Position numbers and translations under genes: made by a program. Below the pieces are notes generated by a model that saw nothing but the letters and a program-made list of their open reading frames with translations, did not search any database and was not told the origin of the DNA. From Desulfarculales bacterium UBA702 (lineage in GTDB: Bacteria > Desulfobacterota > Syntrophobacteria > Syntrophobacterales > Syntrophobacteraceae), in the NCBI GenBank assembly GCA_002298165.1, contig DBMI01000115.1:209911-262204 (forward strand): a DNA stretch of 52,294 nt. The letters are read 5' to 3'. Below, one piece after another: positions 52,293-52,294 of this stretch. How positions within the stretch are numbered: position 1 is the first letter of the stretch; the number at the start of each line of letters is the position of its first letter.

Positions 52293-52294
52293 AT

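Overview
The window looks like a chromosomal segment of an anaerobic, sulfur-metabolising Desulfobacterota (deltaproteobacterial) organism, perhaps Syntrophobacteria- or Desulfomonile-like. The evidence is hgcAB (mercury methylation), a large heterodisulfide-reductase-type (Hdr) operon with TusA and DsrE sulfur carriers, system II cytochrome c maturation, PAS proteins with cysteine clusters, PEP-CTERM surface protein and sigma-54 promoters. No rRNA, tRNA, CRISPR array, phage or transposase gene was seen. The lineage is inferred from gene content only.

Layout. 1-2752 (minus): a multi-PAS sensor protein cut by the window edge, then a thioredoxin-reductase-like flavoprotein. 3144-10355 (plus): a MutT hydrolase, ResB/CcsA cytochrome c maturation, TatA-TatB-TatC, RdgB, then hgcA and hgcB. 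10405-17080: a radical SAM protein, a glycosyltransferase, a small exported protein, PhoU, a crotonase and a PEP-CTERM protein behind a likely sigma-54 promoter. 17081-19408: a Tat-exported multicopper oxidase. 19513-23391 (minus): a sulfate ABC transporter. 23737-28913: a secreted papain-like protease divergent from an exported TPR-CHAT caspase-like protein. 28943-41270: an MdtABC-type RND efflux operon with outer-membrane lipoprotein, divergent from a CpxRA/BaeSR-like two-component system and a Spy/CpxP-like chaperone. Three matching operator-like sites tie these together. 41583-43029: a half-length AbrB-type membrane protein, palindromic repeats and a metallo-beta-lactamase-fold hydrolase. 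43148-51188: a sigma-54 activator divergent from tusA-flpD-hdrA-hdrA-wHTH-hdrC-hdrB-dsrE-dsrE2. 51550-52188: a MarC-family protein between repeat-rich spacers.

Main discovery. The conserved N-terminal part of HgcA lies in one frame with an in-frame TGA (8908-8910). No ATG, GTG or TTG start lies between that TGA and the first downstream ATG, which is inside the conserved domain. A well-placed ribosome binding site and TTG start lie upstream in the same frame. Immediately after the TGA is a perfect 8-bp hairpin with loop GGAC, at the position expected of a bacterial SECIS element. The simplest reading is that this HgcA is a selenoprotein with a Cys37-Sec38 pair, which would be a striking feature in an enzyme that handles mercury. 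Second in interest is the sigma-54-controlled Hdr-TusA-DsrE operon. It looks like a sulfur-trafficking, possibly electron-bifurcating complex whose subunits have lost specific cofactor cysteines. Third is the efflux/envelope-stress regulon with a visible shared operator.
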